Shown here: piece after piece, positions 7,076 through 18,346 of the stretch | Layout: every line of letters starts with the position of its first letter | Numbering within the stretch: the first letter of the stretch is position 1 | DNA from: Pleomorphomonas sp. JP5 | Lineage (GTDB): Bacteria > Pseudomonadota > Alphaproteobacteria > Rhizobiales > Pleomorphomonadaceae | DNA length: 64,000 nt | Direction: 5' to 3' | Assembly: GCF_023721815.1 (NCBI RefSeq) | Contig: NZ_JAMDLI010000003.1 | Location: 62,001 to 126,000 of the forward strand | Translations under genes and position numbers: made by a program | The notes under the pieces: model-generated | Told to the model about the DNA's origin: nothing | Seen by the model: only the letters and a program-made list of their open reading frames with translations | Database searches by the model: none

Positions 7076-8998
7076 TCAGGCCTGCGACATGCCCAACGCC
7101 TTCTTGATGGCCTGGACGTGGCCATAGATATCGTCGCGGATCTGAAGCTTGCCGCTGTCGTCGACGAAGGCGGTGAAGTAGGCCAGATGCACCTTGAGAT
7201 GGGTTGCGATGTCGATCCGACGCTCGTCGCCACCGAACATGGCCTGCAGCTTCGGCACCGTCCACTGCGGGTCGCCCTGCAGCACGGCGTCGGCGAAGGT
7301 CATGGGATCGTCGACGCGCACGCAGCCATGGCTGAAGGCGCGGACGTCACGGTTGAACAGGCTTCTGAGCGGCGTGTCGTGCAGATAGACGGCATGCTTG
7401 TTCGGGAACATGAACTTGATGTTGCCGAGCGCATTGGCCTCGCCGGGCACCTGCCGGATGCCGACGGCCTTGACGGCGTTCTCGTCCCAGATGATGCGGG
7501 TGGGGTCGATCAGTTGTCCGTCCCAGGTCACCTCGTAGCCGTGGCGGGCGAAGTAGCCGGCCGGGTCGGCCTGGATCGCCGGCAGCATTTCCTTGACCTT
7601 GATCGATTCCGGAATGTGCCAGTAGGGGTTGACCACCAGATACTGCATTTCGCCCGAGAAGATCGGCGTCTGGTTGGCGGTCTTGCCGACGACGACGCGC
7701 GCTTCGTGCACCAGCTGCCCATGACGGACGACGCGCACCTTGAACTCGGGAATGTTGACGAAGACGTAGTCCTGGCTGAGGTCGCGCGGCATCCAGCGCC
7801 ACATTTCCATGTTGGCGATGATCTCGCCTTCGACGTCGCGATGGGCGCCGTTGAGAACGGCGAGCGTGCGGGAGCCGACCACGCCGTCGGCGGCGAGGCC
7901 GTTTTCCTTCTGGAAGGTCTCGACGGCGGCGACCAGCGCTTCGTCGTACAGCGTCGGCTCGGCGCCTTCGACGGGCTCGGCGAGGCCGAGCCGCTTGCGC
8001 AGGCCGGGCACGCCCTCATCGCTCATGCCGGGCTTCAGTGACCGGGCGAGCGCTATGGGCTCGGGCGCCGGCTCCGCCTTGTCCTTGGCGGCGCGCACTT
8101 CGGCCAGCATGGCCTTGAGGCGCTTGAAGCCTTCGGTCGGCGGATTGAAGCCCTCGAGCGCCGCCACGGGGTCGGCGGCATCGGCGACGGCGGCGAGAGC
8201 CTTGCCGGCGGGAATCCGCTCGGGCGTACGGGTGATGTCCTTGGAGATGGACCGTGGCGCGACGCGTCCACCGGAGGCCTGCTCGGCGAAGGTCGCCACG
8301 GCCATGGACACGCGAAGGTCGGCGTTGGCGACGAGCTCGGTGGTCGAAGCCGAGAGGTCGGCATCGGGTAGAGCGTAGTCGATCGGGTTGAGGCCGTCTT
8401 CCACCGCGTCGGCAAGACGGGCGATCGTTGCCTTGGCCTTGTCCGAATAGTGATCGCCGTCGACCCAGAGCGGCTGGTTGCCACGGGCTGCATAGACCTT
8501 GGCGACGGCGTCGGCACGACGGCGCGCGTCGCCCGTTGCCGAGGCGACGACCTTGGCGATCTCGGCATCGATCGCCTGATCGATCGGCATGCCGGGGAGC
8601 GTGGTCGCGACGACGGGCGTCGATGCGGGCTCGACTGTCGGCGCTACGGCAGGCGCGGCCGTTTCCGTCGCGGGCGCGGCGGGCTCGGCCACTGGCGCGG
8701 CGGTTTCCGTCGCGGGCGTGGTGGGTTCGACGGCTGGCGCGGCGGCAACCGGTTGGGCGGGCTCGACCTCGGGCGAGGTGGCAACCGGCGCGGAGGTTTC
8801 CGCGTCAGGCGTCGTGGCTTCGGCGGCCGGCGGCAGCGCCTTGCTCTCGACGGCTCCGGGCGTTGCCGTGTCGGTCGCCTTGGCGCCCAAGGGGTCGAAG
8901 CCGGTTTCGGCGAATGCCGGCACGGCGACGAGGCCGATCACGGCGGTGGAGAGAAGAAACCGGGACAGCGAGGAGATCATAACGTTCACCACGTCCAT
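7076..8998 (-). CDS. YcbB-type L,D-transpeptidase
   Basis: A 640-residue periplasmic murein L,D-transpeptidase, which forms 3-3 cross-links in peptidoglycan. A signal peptide (MISSLSRFLLSTAVIGLVAVPAFA) is followed by an Ala/Pro/Val repeat-like linker (about residues 35-165), an N-terminal scaffold domain, a peptidoglycan-binding helix bundle (LKPGMSDEGVPGLRKRLG...ETFQKENGLAADGVVGSRTLAVLN) and the YkuD catalytic domain. The catalytic motif is HDTPLRSLFN...FSHGCVR with Cys about 559. Two starts are plausible: ATG 8998 (AGGA abutting) and ATG 8980, where the signal peptide proper begins. The linker is unusually long and low in complexity, as in its DUF882 neighbour. Confidence 0.92.
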   Translation of the reverse strand: MDVVNVMISSLSRFLLSTAVIGLVAVPAFAETGFDPLGAKATDTATPGAVESKALPPAAEATTPDAETSAPVATSPEVEPAQPVAAAPAVEPTTPATETAAPVAEPAAPATETAAPAVAPTVEPASTPVVATTLPGMPIDQAIDAEIAKVVASATGDARRRADAVAKVYAARGNQPLWVDGDHYSDKAKATIARLADAVEDGLNPIDYALPDADLSASTTELVANADLRVSMAVATFAEQASGGRVAPRSISKDITRTPERIPAGKALAAVADAADPVAALEGFNPPTEGFKRLKAMLAEVRAAKDKAEPAPEPIALARSLKPGMSDEGVPGLRKRLGLAEPVEGAEPTLYDEALVAAVETFQKENGLAADGVVGSRTLAVLNGAHRDVEGEIIANMEMWRWMPRDLSQDYVFVNIPEFKVRVVRHGQLVHEARVVVGKTANQTPIFSGEMQYLVVNPYWHIPESIKVKEMLPAIQADPAGYFARHGYEVTWDGQLIDPTRIIWDENAVKAVGIRQVPGEANALGNIKFMFPNKHAVYLHDTPLRSLFNRDVRAFSHGCVRVDDPMTFADAVLQGDPQWTVPKLQAMFGGDERRIDIATHLKVHLAYFTAFVDDSGKLQIRDDIYGHVQAIKKALGMSQA

Positions 8999-9108
8999 TC
9001 CTGCGGGGCTCTGAGCCGAACAAGAATTGTCATAGAGGGTCTGTTTGGCGGTTCGGCGGCCCTTCGACAAGGCCAACACACCGCCAAAGGTCGATTACGT
9101 GCTTCTTG

Positions 9109-10659
<1,551 letters not shown>

Positions 10660-10716
10660 GGGTTAGTCCGTCCTTCCGCGTCTGTGCCAATTCGGGGCAC
10701 TGTGCCGGTCCAAGGG

Positions 10717-10731
10717 TTAAGAGAAGGTTAG
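10717..10731 (-). promoter_or_regulatory. CtrA-box-like site upstream of NtrC-type regulator
   Basis: TTAA, seven bases, then TTAG, 58 bases before the start codon. It differs by one base from the alphaproteobacterial CtrA consensus TTAA-N7-TTAA. A weak, single-site prediction. Confidence 0.35.
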
Positions 10732-10840
10732 GCCGTGGCGATTGGTCCCCCATTTTCGCCGACATTTCCGTTGATCCTCGGCGGCCCGAGCACGTAGTCT
10801 TGCGCATGGTGACCTGCGCCGCTTTTGGAGTTGTCGTTCG

Positions 10841-12694
10841 ATGAGCCGTTTCCGTCTGCCCCGTCCCGTCTTTAGTCCCGCCGACGCCGGCGCCGTTGCC
10901 GAGGCGCTGCCCGAGTGGGATCTGTCGGCGCTTTATGCCTCGCCGGACGACCCGGCCATCGAGCGCGACATCGAGACGGCGGCCGATGCCGCCAAGGACC
11001 TTGCTGGCAGGGCAAAGGGACGCCTGGAAGCGATCCTCAAGGCGCCGGACGGCGCCGCCGCCTTTGCCGCGCTGATCGCCGACTATGAGAGACTGCAGGA
11101 TCTTCTGGGCAGAGTGATGTCCTATGCCGGTCTTCTTTATTCGGGCGACACCACCGATCCCCAGCGCATGAAGTTTTACGGCGACGTGCAGGAGAAGATC
11201 ACCGCCATCTCCTCGGGCCTCTTGTTCTTCGAGCTGGAAATCAACCGGATCGACGACGAGCTGATCGAGGCCGGCTTTGCCGACGCGGCGCTCGCCTACT
11301 ATCGGCCCTGGCTCACCGACATCCGCCTCGACAAGCCCTATCAGCTCGAGGATCGGGTGGAGGAGCTGTTCCACGAGAAGTCGATCACGGCCTATTCGGC
11401 CTGGAACCGTCTCTTTGACGAGACCATCTCCGGTCTGCGTTTCTCCGTCGACGGCAAGGAGCTCGCCATCGAGCCGACGCTGCATCTCCTGCAGGAGGCC
11501 GATCCGGCCAAGCGCAAGGCTGCGGCCGAGGCGCTCGGCAAGGTGTTCGGCGAGAACATCGGCATCTTCGCTCGCATCACCAACACGCTGGCCAAGGACA
11601 AGGAAATCTCCGACCGCTGGCGCGGCTTCAAGGACATCGCCGACTCGCGCCATCTCGCCAACCGCGTCGAGCGCGAAGTGGTCGACGCGCTGGTCGAGGC
11701 GGTGCGGGCGGCCTACCCACGCCTCAGCCATCGCTATTACCAGCTCAAGGCGCGCTGGATGGGCGGCGAGACCATGCCCTACTGGGATCGCAATGCGCCG
11801 CTGCCCGGCGCGGTCACGCGGCAGGTGTCCTGGGGTGAAGCCAAGGCGACGGTGCTGGACGCCTACGGCCGCTTTTCGCCTGTCATGGCCGATATCGCCC
11901 GTCGCTTCTTCGACGAGAACTGGATCGATGCACCGGTGCGGCCGGGCAAGTCGCCCGGCGCCTTCGCCCATCCGACCGTGCCGTCGGCACATCCTTACGT
12001 GCTGCTCAACTATCTCGGCCGCACGCGCGATGTGATGACCCTCGCCCATGAACTTGGCCATGGCGTGCACCAGGTGCTGGCCGGGCGGCAGGGCGCGCTG
12101 ATGGCGCCGACGCCGCTGACGCTGGCCGAGACGGCCTCGGTATTCGGCGAGATGCTGACCTTCCAGTCGCTCCTGCGCAGCGCCGCGACGCCGGCCGAGA
12201 AGCGGACGCTCCTGGCCTCGAAGATCGAGGACATGCTCAACACGGTGGTGCGGCAGATCGCCTTCTACTCCTTCGAGAGAAAGGTGCATGCCGCTCGCCG
12301 CGAGGGCGAACTCACTGCCGACCGGATCAACGAGGCCTGGCTCTCGGTGCAGGGCGAGAGCCTTGGGCCGGCCATCACCGTCGGCCCGGGCTACGAGACC
12401 TTCTGGGCCTATATCCCGCATTTCATCCACTCGCCGTTCTACGTCTACGCCTATGCCTTCGGCGATTGCCTGGTGAACTCGCTTTACGCCGTGTTCGAGA
12501 CGGCGGAGGCCGGCTTCCAGGACAAGTATTTCGCCATGCTGGAGGCGGGCGGCACCAAGCACCACACCGAGCTTCTCAAGCCCTTCGGCCTTGATGCCAC
12601 CGATCCGGCCTTCTGGCAGATGGGGCTTTCGGTGATCGAACGGATGATCGGTGAGCTTGAAGTGCTCGACGCCGACATCGCTCGACAGGGCTGA
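10841..12694 (+). CDS. pepF: M3-family oligoendopeptidase F
   Basis: A 617-residue cytosolic zinc metallopeptidase that degrades short peptides. The zinc site is LAHELGHGVHQ, with His403, Glu404 and His407, and the downstream Glu ligand lies in the LTLAETASVFGEMLTF segment. Helix-rich N-terminal PepF domain blocks (EWDLSALYASPDDPAIERD) are present and the length is typical. There is no signal peptide. It is divergent from the NtrC-type regulator and monocistronic, ending at the strong terminator at 12735-12771. Confidence 0.95.
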   Translation: MSRFRLPRPVFSPADAGAVAEALPEWDLSALYASPDDPAIERDIETAADAAKDLAGRAKGRLEAILKAPDGAAAFAALIADYERLQDLLGRVMSYAGLLYSGDTTDPQRMKFYGDVQEKITAISSGLLFFELEINRIDDELIEAGFADAALAYYRPWLTDIRLDKPYQLEDRVEELFHEKSITAYSAWNRLFDETISGLRFSVDGKELAIEPTLHLLQEADPAKRKAAAEALGKVFGENIGIFARITNTLAKDKEISDRWRGFKDIADSRHLANRVEREVVDALVEAVRAAYPRLSHRYYQLKARWMGGETMPYWDRNAPLPGAVTRQVSWGEAKATVLDAYGRFSPVMADIARRFFDENWIDAPVRPGKSPGAFAHPTVPSAHPYVLLNYLGRTRDVMTLAHELGHGVHQVLAGRQGALMAPTPLTLAETASVFGEMLTFQSLLRSAATPAEKRTLLASKIEDMLNTVVRQIAFYSFERKVHAARREGELTADRINEAWLSVQGESLGPAITVGPGYETFWAYIPHFIHSPFYVYAYAFGDCLVNSLYAVFETAEAGFQDKYFAMLEAGGTKHHTELLKPFGLDATDPAFWQMGLSVIERMIGELEVLDADIARQG

Positions 12695-12734
12695 CGGCAT
12701 CGCCCATCGTTCATAAGTATTTGCGCGGAAACGC

Positions 12735-12771
12735 AGAAACCCGTCGGGTCTCCGGCGGGTTTCTCTTTTTT
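12735..12771 (+). terminator. rho-independent terminator after pepF
   Basis: A perfect 9-bp stem (AGAAACCCG at 12735-12743 with 12756-12764), followed by CTTTTTT. Confidence 0.9.
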
Positions 12772-12990
12772 CGCCAAAGACTTATTCCAAAGGTCCAACC
12801 GAGAGCCATCGAGTCCCGTTTTGTGAACGTCGAACGTTACGTTGCATTACGCAAGCAAAAGGCTCTAGGAGTTTTTCCGGAGGTCCGGTCGGCCTCGGCT
12901 CGTCTTCCGGGGAGGGAAGGCGAGAAAAGGGGGGTGCCTGCGGGCGGCTCTCCCGGTGCCGGCGCCCGAACGAGATCCTGGAGAAGCTCT
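12772..12990 (+). promoter_or_regulatory. upstream region of the pnt operon
   Basis: 219 bases between the pepF terminator and pntAA, with no gene. The frame in phase with pntAA is open here but its residues do not resemble the family. The promoter must lie here, but no hexamers stand out. Confidence 0.35.
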
Positions 12991-14124
12991 ATGAAGATTG
13001 CGGTGTTGAAAGAACCCGATTCCGAGGAGGGGCGCGTCGCCATCACACCGGAGACGGCCAAGCGTTTTATTGGCCTTGGCGCCACGGTGCTCGTGGAAGC
13101 TGGCGCGGGCGTGAGGTCGCTCATTCTAGATTTCGACTACACGATGGTCGGCGCCGTGATGGCCGAGACCGCCGCCGAAGCGGTGCGCGAGGCCGACATC
13201 GTGCTGACGGTGCGGCGTCCGTCGCCGGAGGTGCTGTCGCAGCTCAAGAAGGGCGCGCTCGCCATCGCCATGATGGACCCCTATGGCGATGACGCCGCCA
13301 TCAAGGCCATGGCCGATACGGGCGTCACCGCCTTCGCCATGGAGTTCATGCCGCGCATCACCCGCGCGCAGGTGATGGACGTGTTGTCAAGCCAGGCCAA
13401 CCTCGCCGGCTATCAGGCGGTGATCGACGCCTCCTACGAGTATGGCCGCGCCATTCCCATGATGATGACGGCGGCCGGCACCGTGCCGGCGGCGCGTGTC
13501 TTCGTCATGGGCGCCGGCGTTGCCGGACTGCAGGCGATCGCCACTGCCCGCCGCCTCGGCGCGGTGGTGACGGCGACCGACGTGCGGCCGGCCGCCAAGG
13601 AGCAGGTGGAAAGCCTTGGCGCCAAGTTCGTCGCGGTCGAGGACGAGGAGTTCAAGCAGGCCGAGACGGCGGCGGGCTACGCCAAGCCGATGTCGGCCGA
13701 GTACCAGGCCAAGCAGGCCGCGCTGGTCGCCGAGCACATCAAGAAGCAGGACATCGTCGTCACCACGGCGCTGATCCCCGGCCGTCCGGCGCCGCGCCTC
13801 GTCTCGGCCGAGATGGTGAAGTCGATGAAGCCCGGCTCGGTGCTGGTCGACCTCGCCGTCGAGCGTGGCGGCAATGTCGAGGGCGCCAAGCTCGGCGAGA
13901 TCGTGATGACGCCCGAAGGCATCCGCATCGTCGGCCACAAGAACGTGCCCGGCCGCATCGCCGCCACTGCCTCCCAGCTCTACGCCAAGAACCTCTTCGC
14001 CTTCGTCGAGACCATGATCGACAAGAAGGAGAAGGTTCTCGCCGTCAACTGGGACGACGAACTCGTCAAGGCAACCGCGCTGACGCGCGACGGCGCCGTC
14101 ATCCATCCCGCTTTCCTGAACTGA
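12991..14124 (+). CDS. pntAA: NAD(P) transhydrogenase subunit alpha 1 (NAD-binding domain I)
   Basis: The 377-residue soluble dI subunit of proton-translocating transhydrogenase. It binds NAD(H) and passes hydride to NADP at the membrane complex, using the proton gradient to make NADPH. The start [26 protein letters not shown] is the classic AlaDH/PNT N-terminus, and the Rossmann motif [20 protein letters not shown] is clear. ATG 12991 has GGAGAA seven bases upstream. The next gene starts 16 bases later. The three-gene split (AA, AB, B), rather than a two-gene E. coli arrangement, is the form known from Rhodospirillum and rhizobia. Confidence 0.96.
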   Translation: MKIAVLKEPDSEEGRVAITPETAKRFIGLGATVLVEAGAGVRSLILDFDYTMVGAVMAETAAEAVREADIVLTVRRPSPEVLSQLKKGALAIAMMDPYGDDAAIKAMADTGVTAFAMEFMPRITRAQVMDVLSSQANLAGYQAVIDASYEYGRAIPMMMTAAGTVPAARVFVMGAGVAGLQAIATARRLGAVVTATDVRPAAKEQVESLGAKFVAVEDEEFKQAETAAGYAKPMSAEYQAKQAALVAEHIKKQDIVVTTALIPGRPAPRLVSAEMVKSMKPGSVLVDLAVERGGNVEGAKLGEIVMTPEGIRIVGHKNVPGRIAATASQLYAKNLFAFVETMIDKKEKVLAVNWDDELVKATALTRDGAVIHPAFLN

Positions 14125-14140
14125 CGCGGAGACCCGTCCG

Positions 14141-14620
14141 ATGTCCTCTATGCTCACGGCCGATCAGGCCCTCGAACAGGCGCGGCAGGCCGCACGCGTC
14201 GCTGCCGAAGCGGCCCGCGCCGCCGAAGCCGCGGCCAACGCCGCCGCCGATGCCGTCGCTTCCGGTCAGGCGGGTGTCGCCGCCGACGCGGCGGGCGCCG
14301 CCGCCCATGCCCTTTCTGGCGGGGTGATCGATCCCTTCGTGTTTCGCCTTTCCATCTTCGTGCTGGCGATCTTCGTCGGCTACTACGTGGTGTGGTCGGT
14401 GACGCCGGCCCTCCATACGCCGCTGATGGCGGTGACCAACGCCATCTCCTCGGTGATCATCGTCGGCGCGCTGCTCGCCGTCGGCGTCGAGTTCCTGGCG
14501 CCCGGCACCGGCGTGTCGCGCGGCTTCGGCTTCGTCGCCGTCATCCTGGCATCGGTGAACATCTTCGGTGGCTTCCTGGTCACCAGCCGCATGCTCGCCA
14601 TGTACAAGAAAAAGCACTGA
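14141..14620 (+). CDS. pntAB: NAD(P) transhydrogenase subunit alpha 2 (membrane part)
   Basis: A 159-residue membrane subunit carrying the dIIa helices of the transhydrogenase. Residues 1-65 are an Ala-rich, probably helical extension ([21 protein letters not shown]), longer than in many homologues. Residues about 65-155 contain the transmembrane helices [42 protein letters not shown] and the final [17 protein letters not shown]. The next gene begins 10 bases downstream. Confidence 0.95.
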   Translation: MSSMLTADQALEQARQAARVAAEAARAAEAAANAAADAVASGQAGVAADAAGAAAHALSGGVIDPFVFRLSIFVLAIFVGYYVVWSVTPALHTPLMAVTNAISSVIIVGALLAVGVEFLAPGTGVSRGFGFVAVILASVNIFGGFLVTSRMLAMYKKKH

Positions 14621-14630
14621 GGGGACGGAC

Positions 14631-16025
14631 ATGTCAGCCAATCTTTCCGCCGTCCTCTATCTGGTCTCCGGCGCCTTGTTCATCCTGGCGCTCCGGGGAC
14701 TCTCCAGCCCGGTGACGGCCCGGCGCGGCAACCTTCTGGGCATGCTCGGCATGGCGATCGCCATCGGCACGACGCTCGCCTCGATCAAGCCCTCCTTCGG
14801 CGCCTATGCGTTGATCGTCCTCGGTCTTGCCATCGGTGGCGGCGTCGGCGCCTACATCGCCCGCAAGATCGCCATGACGGCCATGCCGCAGCTGGTCGCC
14901 GCCTTCCACTCGCTGGTCGGCCTCGCCGCCGTGCTGGTGGCCGCCGCCGCGATCTACGCGCCGGAGGCCTTCGGCATCGGTCTGCCCGGCTCGATCCACG
15001 GGCAGGCGCTCATCGAGATGAGCCTTGGCGTCGCCATTGGCGCCATCACCTTCACCGGTTCGGTGATCGCGTTCCTAAAGCTCGACGGCAGGATGAGCGG
15101 CAAGCCGATCATCCTGCCCTTCCGCCACATCGTCAACGCGGCGCTGGCGGTGCTGCTGGTGGTGCTGGTCGTGCTGCTGGTCAACACGGAAAGCCACTTC
15201 GTGTTCTGGCTGATCGTTCTGGTGTCGCTGGTCTTCGGCGGACTGATGATCATCCCGATCGGCGGCGCCGACATGCCCGTCGTCGTCTCCATGCTGAACA
15301 GCTACTCGGGTTGGGCGGCGGCCGGCATCGGCTTCACGCTGGGCAACACGGCGCTGATCATCACCGGCGCGCTGGTCGGCTCGTCGGGCGCCATCCTCAG
15401 CTACATCATGTGCAAGGGCATGAACCGCTCGTTCATCTCCGTCATTCTCGGCGGCTTCGGTGGCGAGACGGCGGTGGCCGGTGGCGATGTGGAGCAGCGG
15501 CCGGTCAAGCAGGGCTCGGCCGAGGACGCGGCCTTCATCATGAAGAACGCCTCCAAGGTGATCATCGTGCCGGGCTACGGCATGGCGGTGGCCCAGGCCC
15601 AGCACGCGCTGCGCGAGATGGCCGACAAGCTGAAGGCCGAGGGCGTCGAGGTGAAATACGCCATCCACCCGGTGGCAGGCCGCATGCCAGGCCACATGAA
15701 CGTGCTGCTGGCGGAAGCGTCGGTGCCCTATGACGAGGTGTTCGAGCTCGAGGACATCAACTCCGAGTTCGCGCAGGCCGACGTCGCCTTCGTCATCGGC
15801 GCCAACGACGTGACCAACCCGGCGGCCAAGACCGACAAGACCTCGCCGATCTTCGGCATGCCGATCCTCGACGTCGAGAAGGCGGGCACGGTGCTGTTCG
15901 TCAAGCGCGGCATGGGTTCGGGTTATGCCGGTGTCGAGAACGAGCTGTTCTTCCGCGACAACACCATGATGCTGTTCGCCGACGCCAAGAAGATGGTGGA
16001 GACCATCGTCAAGAACCTCGAATGA
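14631..16025 (+). CDS. pntB: NAD(P) transhydrogenase subunit beta
   Basis: The 464-residue beta subunit. About nine transmembrane helices (dIIb) form the proton channel in the first 260 residues, and the C-terminal dIII domain binds NADP(H). Visible dIII motifs are IIVPGYGMAVAQAQHALREM, the VKYAIHPVAGRMPGHMNVLLAEA loop and IGANDVTNPAA. ATG 14631 follows GGGGACGG; a longer frame begins inside pntAB and is rejected. Last gene of the pnt operon, followed by a terminator. Confidence 0.96.
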   Translation: MSANLSAVLYLVSGALFILALRGLSSPVTARRGNLLGMLGMAIAIGTTLASIKPSFGAYALIVLGLAIGGGVGAYIARKIAMTAMPQLVAAFHSLVGLAAVLVAAAAIYAPEAFGIGLPGSIHGQALIEMSLGVAIGAITFTGSVIAFLKLDGRMSGKPIILPFRHIVNAALAVLLVVLVVLLVNTESHFVFWLIVLVSLVFGGLMIIPIGGADMPVVVSMLNSYSGWAAAGIGFTLGNTALIITGALVGSSGAILSYIMCKGMNRSFISVILGGFGGETAVAGGDVEQRPVKQGSAEDAAFIMKNASKVIIVPGYGMAVAQAQHALREMADKLKAEGVEVKYAIHPVAGRMPGHMNVLLAEASVPYDEVFELEDINSEFAQADVAFVIGANDVTNPAAKTDKTSPIFGMPILDVEKAGTVLFVKRGMGSGYAGVENELFFRDNTMMLFADAKKMVETIVKNLE

Positions 16026-16048
16026 GGCGCCTGAACGACTGAAAAAGA

Positions 16049-16079
16049 GGGGCCGTCGCGGGAAACGCGGCGGCCCTTT
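16049..16079 (+). terminator. terminator between pntB and MATE gene
   Basis: An 11-bp stem (16050-16060 with 16066-16076, one G-T pair), a 5-base loop and CTTTCG. It lies between convergent genes and has a run of A on its 5' side, so it can serve both strands. Confidence 0.8.
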
Positions 16080-16091
16080 CGTTTCGGGGTA

Positions 16092-17480
16092 TCAGGCCGG
16101 CCTGGGGTGGAAGATGCCCCAGGCGAGGTGATGACGGCGGGCGTTCCAGACGAGCAGGGCGACGACAACGCCCAGCATCGTGATGTCGCCGATCGGAGCG
16201 GCAATCCATATGCCGAGCTCCCCCGCCACCATCGGCAGCAGCGCCAGCAACGGCAGGCCGATGAGATAGGTGCGGACGAGGTTGAGGATTGCCGCGCTGC
16301 CCGCCATGCCGAGCGCCTGATAATAGCCGCCGAGCACCATCAGCGGTATCGATACGGCATAGGTGGCAGTGGTGATCGGCATGATGCGCGCCACCTCGGC
16401 GATGACCTGCGGGTCGTCGACGAACAGCGCGCCGAGCGGCCTGGCGAGAAACACGAACATGCTCTCGAAGACGGCGCCATAGACGACGGCGACGGAGAAG
16501 GCGATCTTCAGCGTCGTCCTTACCCGATCGTGCATGCCGGCGCCGTAGTTGTTGCCGGCGATCGACTGACAGGCTGTCGTGATGCCGAGCATCGGCAGGA
16601 AGGCGAAGGTCAGGACGCGGGTTATGACGCCGTAGGCGGCGACGGTCGCCCCCGGCTCGGCGGTCGGCCAAAGCTGGATGTCGGCGATGATCAGCCCGCT
16701 CGACAGGCTGATGCCGAGAAGACCGAGCGACGGCGGTGCGCCGAGCGCCAGCATGTTCTTCCAGTTGGCGAGGAACGAGCCGGTGCCGTGGGCGTAAAGC
16801 GGCAGCCGCGTGCGGCCGGAGAGACGCAGGAACAGCACCGCCCCGATCGCCACCACCTGAGCCAGCACCGTTCCGGAGGCCGAGCCGACGACGCCAAGGC
16901 CGAAGGGACCGATCAGGATGTAGTTGAAGACGATGTTGAGCAGCGTCACCGCGATGGCGACGGCGGCCATGGTGCCCACCTTGCCTTCCGACCGCAGCGC
17001 GTCGCCCTGGATGGCCAGGAAGAAGCTGAAGGGCGAGAACACCACCATGACGGTGGTGAACTGAAGACCCATGCGCGCGATTTCGGGATCGCCTTCCGAC
17101 AGGGCCTGCGTCAGCGGACCGCCGACGAAGACCAGCGCCAGGATCAGTACGCCGCAGACGATCAGGGCCAGGGCGTTGGCGGCGTTCAGCGCGCCTTCGG
17201 CGGCGCGGATGTCGCCGCCGCCGATCTTGCGGGCGACGATCGACGCCATGCCCGAGGACACCATGGTCTGCAACGCCACGATCAGCATCATCACCGGGAA
17301 CATCAGCGTTACGGCGGTGAGCGCCTTCGGGCCGGCAAGGCGGCCGAGCAGCAGGGCGTCGATCACGGTGTAGAGGCCGCTCACGGTCATGAACAGCACG
17401 ATGGGCGCGGCGGTGCGCAGGAAGACGCGCCCCAGCGACCCGTGAAGATAGGGATTATGCAACTGGTCTTTTTCGGACAT
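16092..17480 (-). CDS. MATE-family multidrug/toxin efflux transporter
   Basis: A 462-residue inner-membrane antiporter of the MATE family with about 12 transmembrane segments in two halves. Typical blocks are LFMTVSGLYTVIDALLLGRLAGPKALTAV in TM1-2 and ITTACQSIAGNNYGAGMHDRV in the second half. It likely exports cationic compounds using Na+ or H+; substrates cannot be read. ATG 17478-17480 (MSEKDQLHNPYLHGSLGRVFL) begins the family core; the extra 38 codons upstream have no homology-like character. Confidence 0.88.
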   Translation of the reverse strand: MSEKDQLHNPYLHGSLGRVFLRTAAPIVLFMTVSGLYTVIDALLLGRLAGPKALTAVTLMFPVMMLIVALQTMVSSGMASIVARKIGGGDIRAAEGALNAANALALIVCGVLILALVFVGGPLTQALSEGDPEIARMGLQFTTVMVVFSPFSFFLAIQGDALRSEGKVGTMAAVAIAVTLLNIVFNYILIGPFGLGVVGSASGTVLAQVVAIGAVLFLRLSGRTRLPLYAHGTGSFLANWKNMLALGAPPSLGLLGISLSSGLIIADIQLWPTAEPGATVAAYGVITRVLTFAFLPMLGITTACQSIAGNNYGAGMHDRVRTTLKIAFSVAVVYGAVFESMFVFLARPLGALFVDDPQVIAEVARIMPITTATYAVSIPLMVLGGYYQALGMAGSAAILNLVRTYLIGLPLLALLPMVAGELGIWIAAPIGDITMLGVVVALLVWNARRHHLAWGIFHPRPA

Positions 17481-17659
17481 GACTTGCCCCCGGTTCACTC
17501 CGGCAAACAGATGAGGGGCCCGCGTTGCCGCACGTCGGAGTGCGAAAAAACCGATGGAGACAAGAAAACTGGCTTCACCAATGCTCTGGGGCATGCGGGC
17601 GGCCGGTGCCAGGAACCGGCGCCCAAGTAGGGCCTCGCGGAATGGTTGTCAACGCTATT

Positions 17660-18109
17660 TCAGCCGCGACCTTCGAGATAGGCCTCGAAGGCCTTGAGTG
17701 TGGTTTCGGAGACATAGTGCTCGATGCCCTCGGCGTCCATCTCGGCGGCATCCGGGGGAACGCCGACGGCAATCAGCAGCCGGACGACCAACCTGTGGCG
17801 CGCCTTGACCTCGCGCGCCATGGCGGCCCCGGCTTCGGTCAGGAACACGCCGCGATAGGGGCGGGAGATCGCCAGACCCTCGCGCTTGAGCCTCAGCACC
17901 GCCTTGTTGGCGGTGGGGTGGGTGACGCCGAGCCGGCGGGCGATGTCGGTGATCCGGGCCTCGCCGAATTCCTCGGTGAGATCGGCGATCAGCTCGGTGT
18001 AATCCTCGAAGAGAGCCGTCGAGCGGATGGCGCGGGCGTTGGTGAAACGGTCTGCGTCGGTCGTCTCCGTGGCGGTCTCGGTGCCTTGGGCGAGATCATC
18101 CCTCGACAT
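17660..18109 (-). CDS. mntR: manganese-responsive repressor MntR (DtxR family)
   Basis: A 149-residue DtxR-family metalloregulator. The winged helix (about residues 35-95) includes ITDIARRLGVTHPTANKAVLRLKREGL, and the metal-binding C-terminal helices include EVKARHRLVVRLLIAVGVPPDAAEMDAEGIEHYVSE, with the Glu/His ligands seen in MntR proteins of this group. It lacks the SH3-like third domain, as expected for MntR. AAGGACAGG lies upstream of ATG 18107-18109. It is divergent from mntH and would repress it when Mn is plentiful; a palindrome overlapping the mntH promoter is a candidate operator. Confidence 0.9.
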   Translation of the reverse strand: MSRDDLAQGTETATETTDADRFTNARAIRSTALFEDYTELIADLTEEFGEARITDIARRLGVTHPTANKAVLRLKREGLAISRPYRGVFLTEAGAAMAREVKARHRLVVRLLIAVGVPPDAAEMDAEGIEHYVSETTLKAFEAYLEGRG

Positions 18110-18287
18110 GTCCTGTCCTTCGCGGGTCCTGTTTCGTCATCCTGCGGCGGGTTTCCCTCCGCGACGCTTTGATGTCGCGGCACACTATGCAGCCCGGGCT
18201 ACCATTTGCAATCGACAATCAGGCGCGCATCCCCAGGGGAACCCGAAGCAGCCTTCCAGATTTTATTGCAAGTCACTCGCATCTATC

Positions 18288-18324
18288 TTGACAGAAATGT
18301 AGCCGATGCTATATTTAAAAGCAT
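18288..18324 (+). promoter_or_regulatory. mntH promoter with overlapping palindromic operator
   Basis: A consensus -35 TTGACA (18288-18293), 16-base spacer and -10 TATATT (18310-18315). ATGCTATATTTAAAAGCAT at 18306-18324 is an interrupted palindrome (ATGCT...AGCAT) that covers the -10. Occupancy by MntR would block polymerase. The core seen is direct; the identity of the binding protein is inferred from the divergent mntR gene. Confidence 0.7.
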
Positions 18325-18346
18325 AGGAAAAACCTCCGGTGTCCCC

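Noticed and set aside
6912-7265. 117-codon minus-strand frame at the end of the L,D-transpeptidase gene
   Set aside because: Out-of-frame reading of the transpeptidase 3' end plus spacer; no domain and no ribosome-binding site.
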